From: Thermoplasmata archaeon
GTDB lineage: Archaea > Thermoplasmatota > Thermoplasmata > Thermoplasmatales > Thermoplasmataceae
Length of the DNA stretch: 9,252 nt
Direction: 5' to 3'
Assembly: GCA_021827885.1 (NCBI GenBank)
Contig: JAKAUD010000088.1
Coordinates: forward strand, 1-9,252
Within the stretch, counting starts at the first letter, position 1. Each line of letters opens with the position of its first letter. A program made the position numbers and the translations under genes. This document shows positions 6,554-9,252 of the stretch, in pieces. The notes beneath the pieces are model-generated. The model was not told the DNA's origin, searched no databases, and was given only the letters and a program-made list of their open reading frames with translations.

Positions 6554-6937
6554 TTAATCTTTAAATATTTTATCTGTTAACAATGAGTTAGTACCCACAT
6601 CTCTGCTTAAGTTAAATGCGAAAGCCGTATTTGTCCCGTCAGGTTTAGTATCATTAATCAAATATCTAGCTCCAGTCGGTAGATCCATTATCAAATAGTC
6701 AAATCTAATTTTGTTTGTATAAAGAGAACGGATTGTTTTTTCCTTATAACTAGATTTCCTAGCAGTAACGAGGACTACTACGTCTGCGTCAGCTATCTTT
6801 CTAAATAGGTCAGTTATCCCAGGTAATGGTTTTTCAGCATCAACGTTACTTTTCAGGTATCCATTATGTTCAAATATCACCCCATCAATATCAATAAACC
6901 AAGTTTTGCCATTTTTTTTGATATCTTCATGATCCAT
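6554..6937 (-). CDS. Small HAD-superfamily sugar phosphatase
   Basis: A compact HAD phosphatase without a large cap domain, likely to remove a phosphate from a sugar phosphate or bisphosphate made by its operon partners. Numbering from the TTG at 6946: motif I is FIDIDGVIF (17-25), with nucleophile D19 and acid/base D21. LPGITDLFRKI at 41-51 follows, motif II is LVTARK (59-64, T61), and the C-terminal acidic motif is LINDTKPDGTN (96-106, D99). This layout matches a HAD family often found in capsule and LPS clusters. Start choice: ATG at 6937 overlaps the upstream gene's stop by 11 bases and gives 127 residues. TTG at 6946 sits 4 bases after GGAG (6951-6954), a good SD match, and would add three residues. 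The overlap implies translational coupling with the nucleotidyltransferase-kinase. Exact substrate is unknown. Confidence 0.85.
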   Translation of the reverse strand: MDHEDIKKNGKTWFIDIDGVIFEHNGYLKSNVDAEKPLPGITDLFRKIADADVVVLVTARKSSYKEKTIRSLYTNKIRFDYLIMDLPTGARYLINDTKPDGTNTAFAFNLSRDVGTNSLLTDKIFKD

Positions 6938-8447
6938 ATTTTTCAATCATCTCCGAAAGTAATTCCAAACCGTGAAAATATGATCCAATCATGGAGTCGA
7001 CATCATTTATAAAGTATCCAGATAGGGACAGCCATATCAGGGAATGTATAATCTCAATATCTCTTACAAAATTTACATTACTATTGTTGAACAAGGACCA
7101 TGAATCTTCAAAGCCAGATGATTCTATCTTAATAGTAATTTCTTCCCCTTGGAACCGAACTTCGAAATTCTGAGAATTAAACTGGTCATAATTTCCAACT
7201 GTGGAATAGTATAGTTTTGCAAAATCATACCGGGGGTCTCCGAATATCTTTGAATTACCAAAAGTTCCTCTTGGGTCAATAAATTTAATTTCCTTGTCAC
7301 TCATAACTAAGGTGTTTGAAAATGTCGGGTCTCCATGAATCGGACAAAATGATTGGATTGAAGAAAGTTTATTATATAAACTTATTACAACACCTGGCTC
7401 ATCCGGATTCAAAGCTTCAATTTTTCTTCCATTAATAATAAAAGTCTTTTTTGAGTTCAATTTTAACATTCTTGTTACAGGTCTAATTCTGTCCAATGTT
7501 TTATCAACATACACTTTGTAGAGGTCATCTGACCGAACTGGAAATGTTGCAATTGAATGCACTTCTTCTAGCCTTTTAATAATGTTTTTCACTAAAATCG
7601 TTTTGTCTTTTTGACTCAAACCTTTAATTTGATGGGGATGCACACCCATGATTCTTTCTAACTTAAGTGGTTCAAAGCTTCGAATTTTGGGAATTCCTGT
7701 AAATCCACTGTTCTCCATATAGTGATACCAATTTATCTCATCTTCCAAAAGATGTTTAAATTTTGGATCTGAAGCGCGTTTTGTAATTTCATCATCTTCC
7801 ACTTCTATATTATTAAAAAAGCGAGAGACAGGGAATTGGGATTTAAAGGAGAGGTAACTGTCAAAAGTACCGATCTCACGCACCGAATTAACTAATAACG
7901 GAAAAAATTCTATATTACTTCTACTAAGAAACCTGACGAATTCGCCATCACTTGGTAGAGCTGAAAGGAAACTCTTATTCTTGAATATGAACATTCCAAT
8001 GACACCGTTGGAGTTGGTATCTCTCTCTGTAAATTTACCCTCTTCAAAGGAGTATCTACATCTGTTAGAATTAGTTAAGCCTATGTAGTTTCTGTTTTCA
8101 TCCAATTCTAAGATTGGAGAAAGATAAAAAAGGTCGGCCCATGTAATCGCGAACGAATTTCCATTTGGAACAAATTCCAAAGCTTTACTTATTCCAGCAT
8201 TTGTACCTTTTCCTTCTGCTTTAATTATGTCATACTTAAAATCGGGGTTAAGGACTTCTAGGTAACTTTGCAATATGTCTATTTTGTAATCGCCAATTAT
8301 GTGTAAAATTGCATCCGGAAATGCTACTGATATTGTTTGTAGAATAGTGATACCATTAACTGAAATTAGGCATTTTGGTTTATTCTCAGTAAGTTTACCC
8401 ATTCTGGTCCCTTTCCCACCAGCTTGAACAATCACGTGCTTTATCAT
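6927..8447 (-). CDS. Bifunctional sugar-1-phosphate nucleotidyltransferase / APH-like kinase
   Basis: A 506-residue fusion. The N-terminal domain (about 1-205) is a sugar-phosphate nucleotidyltransferase: VIVQAGGKGTRMGKL (5-19) is the NTP-binding loop, KPKCLISVNG (23-32) the substrate loop, WAD (103-105) supplies a likely metal-binding Asp, and EIGTFDSYL (191-199) is the late family motif. The C-terminal domain (about 215-506) is an aminoglycoside-phosphotransferase/choline-kinase-like kinase. It has EITKRASD (220-227) with probable ATP-binding K223 and E237 in the next helix, the catalytic loop HGDPTFSN (371-378), the metal-binding IDPRGTFG (390-397) and GDPRYDFAKL (403-412). The pairing suggests the kinase makes a sugar-1-phosphate that the first domain couples to a nucleotide. 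Its ATG lies 3 bases after the isomerase stop, with GGTG as SD. LicC-LicA-like choline activation is an alternative, but the SIS and HAD partners argue for a sugar. Confidence 0.88.
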   Translation of the reverse strand: MIKHVIVQAGGKGTRMGKLTENKPKCLISVNGITILQTISVAFPDAILHIIGDYKIDILQSYLEVLNPDFKYDIIKAEGKGTNAGISKALEFVPNGNSFAITWADLFYLSPILELDENRNYIGLTNSNRCRYSFEEGKFTERDTNSNGVIGMFIFKNKSFLSALPSDGEFVRFLSRSNIEFFPLLVNSVREIGTFDSYLSFKSQFPVSRFFNNIEVEDDEITKRASDPKFKHLLEDEINWYHYMENSGFTGIPKIRSFEPLKLERIMGVHPHQIKGLSQKDKTILVKNIIKRLEEVHSIATFPVRSDDLYKVYVDKTLDRIRPVTRMLKLNSKKTFIINGRKIEALNPDEPGVVISLYNKLSSIQSFCPIHGDPTFSNTLVMSDKEIKFIDPRGTFGNSKIFGDPRYDFAKLYYSTVGNYDQFNSQNFEVRFQGEEITIKIESSGFEDSWSLFNNSNVNFVRDIEIIHSLIWLSLSGYFINDVDSMIGSYFHGLELLSEMIEKYGS

Positions 8448-8450
8448 GGG

Positions 8451-9032
8451 TTACACCACTGTCTTACCTAATTCCCCACCTGGATGATTCCTAACAAAAT
8501 CTGCTTTAGAGTATCCTTTTCTATAACTTATATCAACAGCAATTGAGTCTAGAACCGCAGCAAAAAGCATGTTAGATGCAATCGGGGCAAGATTGAACTG
8601 GTCACCTTCTTGTTTCACATCAACGGAAATTAATACTTCAGATAATTGAGAAAGCAAGGATTTTGAATTTGAAGTGACTCCAATAATCCTTGTAAAACCT
8701 GTATTTCTAAGAGTTTTTAAAAAAAGAATTAGCTCTGAAGTGTTTCCACTTTTAGAAATTGCGATTACACAGTCATTTTCTGAAAATATCCCCATGCTTC
8801 CGTGAAGAGTGTGAACTGGGTCTATAAATATGCTTCGAATGCCTAAGGAATCATACGTAGATGCAACTCTTGAGGCCACATACATGTTTTTGCCCACGCC
8901 AGTGAAATAGCATATCCCATGAAGATTGCTAATAACGTCAATAGCTCTATTAACATTTGTAAAGAGGTCAGCCTGTTGGAACAAACTAGTGAAACTATCT
9001 AATTGAATTTGCAGACTTTCCCTAAAATTCAT
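8451..9032 (-). CDS. SIS-domain sugar-phosphate isomerase, KpsF/KdsD type without CBS domains
   Basis: An aldose-ketose isomerase of the arabinose-5-phosphate isomerase group, which interconverts ribulose 5-phosphate and arabinose 5-phosphate. A single SIS domain fills the 193 residues, and the two CBS repeats of full-length KdsD/KpsF are absent, as in known short forms. By alignment from memory, all five KdsD active-site positions are present: K48 (TGVGKNMYVAS), H77 (VHTLHGSMG), E100 (SKSGNTSEL), E142 (KQEGDQFNLAP) and H183 (NHPGGELGK). The LAP and HPGGELG motifs separate it from GmhA and from the 6-phospho-3-hexuloisomerases common in archaea. It is the first gene of the operon and is probably read from a leaderless transcript: ATG at 9032 lies about 23 bases after a TATA box. 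Kdo synthesis, the classical use of arabinose 5-phosphate, is not indicated by any neighbour. Substrate specificity is inferred. Confidence 0.88.
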   Translation of the reverse strand: MNFRESLQIQLDSFTSLFQQADLFTNVNRAIDVISNLHGICYFTGVGKNMYVASRVASTYDSLGIRSIFIDPVHTLHGSMGIFSENDCVIAISKSGNTSELILFLKTLRNTGFTRIIGVTSNSKSLLSQLSEVLISVDVKQEGDQFNLAPIASNMLFAAVLDSIAVDISYRKGYSKADFVRNHPGGELGKTVV

Positions 9033-9045
9033 TCCAAGGACTATG

Positions 9046-9061
9046 ATATTTATATATTAAT
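9046..9061 (-). promoter_or_regulatory. TATA box of the isomerase-fusion-phosphatase operon
   Basis: On the - strand TTAATATATAAATATC holds an archaeal TATA box centred about 23 bases upstream of the ATG at 9032. The transcript should therefore begin at or within a few bases of the start codon. No SD with usable spacing precedes that ATG, while the second gene of the operon has one. That contrast (leaderless first gene, SD-led later genes) is typical of many archaea. Confidence 0.55.
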
Positions 9062-9100
9062 TTTTTTCTGGAAAAGTAGTGATTCCACATTTAGCATGCC

Positions 9101-9118
9101 GTATAACTATTGTTATAC
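9101..9118. repeat. Perfect 7-bp inverted repeat upstream of the operon
   Basis: GTATAAC (9101-9107) pairs exactly with GTTATAC (9112-9118) around TATT. It lies between the end of the partial - strand frame at 9138 and the operon's TATA box, about 70-85 bases before the isomerase start. It might be an operator for the operon or a stem ending the upstream transcript. No T tract follows it on the - strand. Confidence 0.45.
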
Positions 9119-9137
9119 AGCAATTAATCTCAGGAAT

Positions 9138-9252
9138 TCACTTATCTGGAAAAATCTCCATGAGTGCAAATGCCGGAACTTTCTCCTCCCCTGCTTTTCC
9201 TCTGAGGTCAACATCCTCGCTAATCAGGCTAAGTTTTTCTCTGTTACACACA
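9138..9252 (-). CDS. C-terminal tail of an unidentified protein (cut by window edge)
   Basis: A - strand frame runs open from the right window edge to TGA at 9138-9140. The visible 37 residues look coding (REKLSLISEDVDLRGKAGEEKV, reported here only in outline; it then continues with PAFALMEIFPDK). The tail is hydrophilic and acidic/basic mixed, with no recognisable motif. It could be the end of an intact gene upstream of the sugar operon or another mobile-element fragment. The sequence in view is too short to decide. Confidence 0.35.
   Translation of the reverse strand, partial: VCNREKLSLISEDVDLRGKAGEEKVPAFALMEIFPDK

Noticed and set aside
6991..7173. + strand open frame of 60 codons
   Set aside because: It is antisense to the C-terminal kinase domain of the fusion gene.
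6927..8447. Phosphocholine activation (LicC-LicA type) as the main call for the fusion
   Set aside because: The domain folds allow it, but an operon with a sugar-phosphate isomerase and a HAD phosphatase fits sugar activation better. It is kept only as an alternative.
8451..9032. Kdo biosynthesis as the role of the isomerase
   Set aside because: No Kdo8P synthase, Kdo8P phosphatase of KdsC type or CMP-Kdo synthetase signature is present; the nucleotidyltransferase is a fusion with a kinase, which Kdo synthesis does not need.
1..9252. tRNA, rRNA genes, CRISPR arrays or tandem repeats
   Set aside because: No cloverleaf, conserved rRNA segment or regularly spaced repeat was found on either strand by eye.

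Overview
The window looks like part of a cell-surface polysaccharide or glycoprotein-glycan locus from an AT-rich archaeon, plausibly a Thermoplasmata relative. The archaeal call is an inference from three things. The clearest promoters have TATA boxes about 23-31 bases before the start codon with little or no leader. A near-leaderless start is followed by SD-like motifs only at internal operon genes. The spacers hold worn transposase fragments. A bacterial origin cannot be excluded from this window alone.

Left part, + strand: the C-terminal part of a GT4 glycosyltransferase cut by the window edge (1-750), a hexapeptide-repeat acetyltransferase of the Vat/XAT type (1266-2063), and a second GT-B glycosyltransferase (2762-3922). 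Right part, - strand: a GT-A (family 2) glycosyltransferase (5825-4797), then a tight three-gene operon reading leftwards from 9032 to 6554. The operon encodes a KpsF/KdsD-type SIS-domain sugar-phosphate isomerase without CBS domains, a two-domain nucleotidyltransferase-kinase fusion, and a small HAD phosphatase.

Together the operon contains isomerase, kinase, phosphatase and nucleotidyltransferase, the same four activities used to make GDP-heptose (GmhA, HddA, GmhB, HddC). The isomerase, however, resembles arabinose-5-phosphate isomerase rather than GmhA. It probably makes a nucleotide-activated sugar that one of the neighbouring glycosyltransferases uses. The acetyltransferase would decorate the glycan.

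The spacers between the left-hand genes and around the GT-A gene are long (roughly 500-870 bases) and are graveyards. At 2100-2690 there is a decayed IS5-like transposase (- strand) and at 3975-4460 a decayed IS256/mutator-type transposase (- strand). The spacers at 751-1265, 4461-4796 and 5829-6553 hold short coding-like fragments that I cannot assign. At the right edge (9138-9252) is the tail of a further - strand reading frame. The intact genes between decayed elements give the locus a mosaic look. I see no tRNA, rRNA or CRISPR array.
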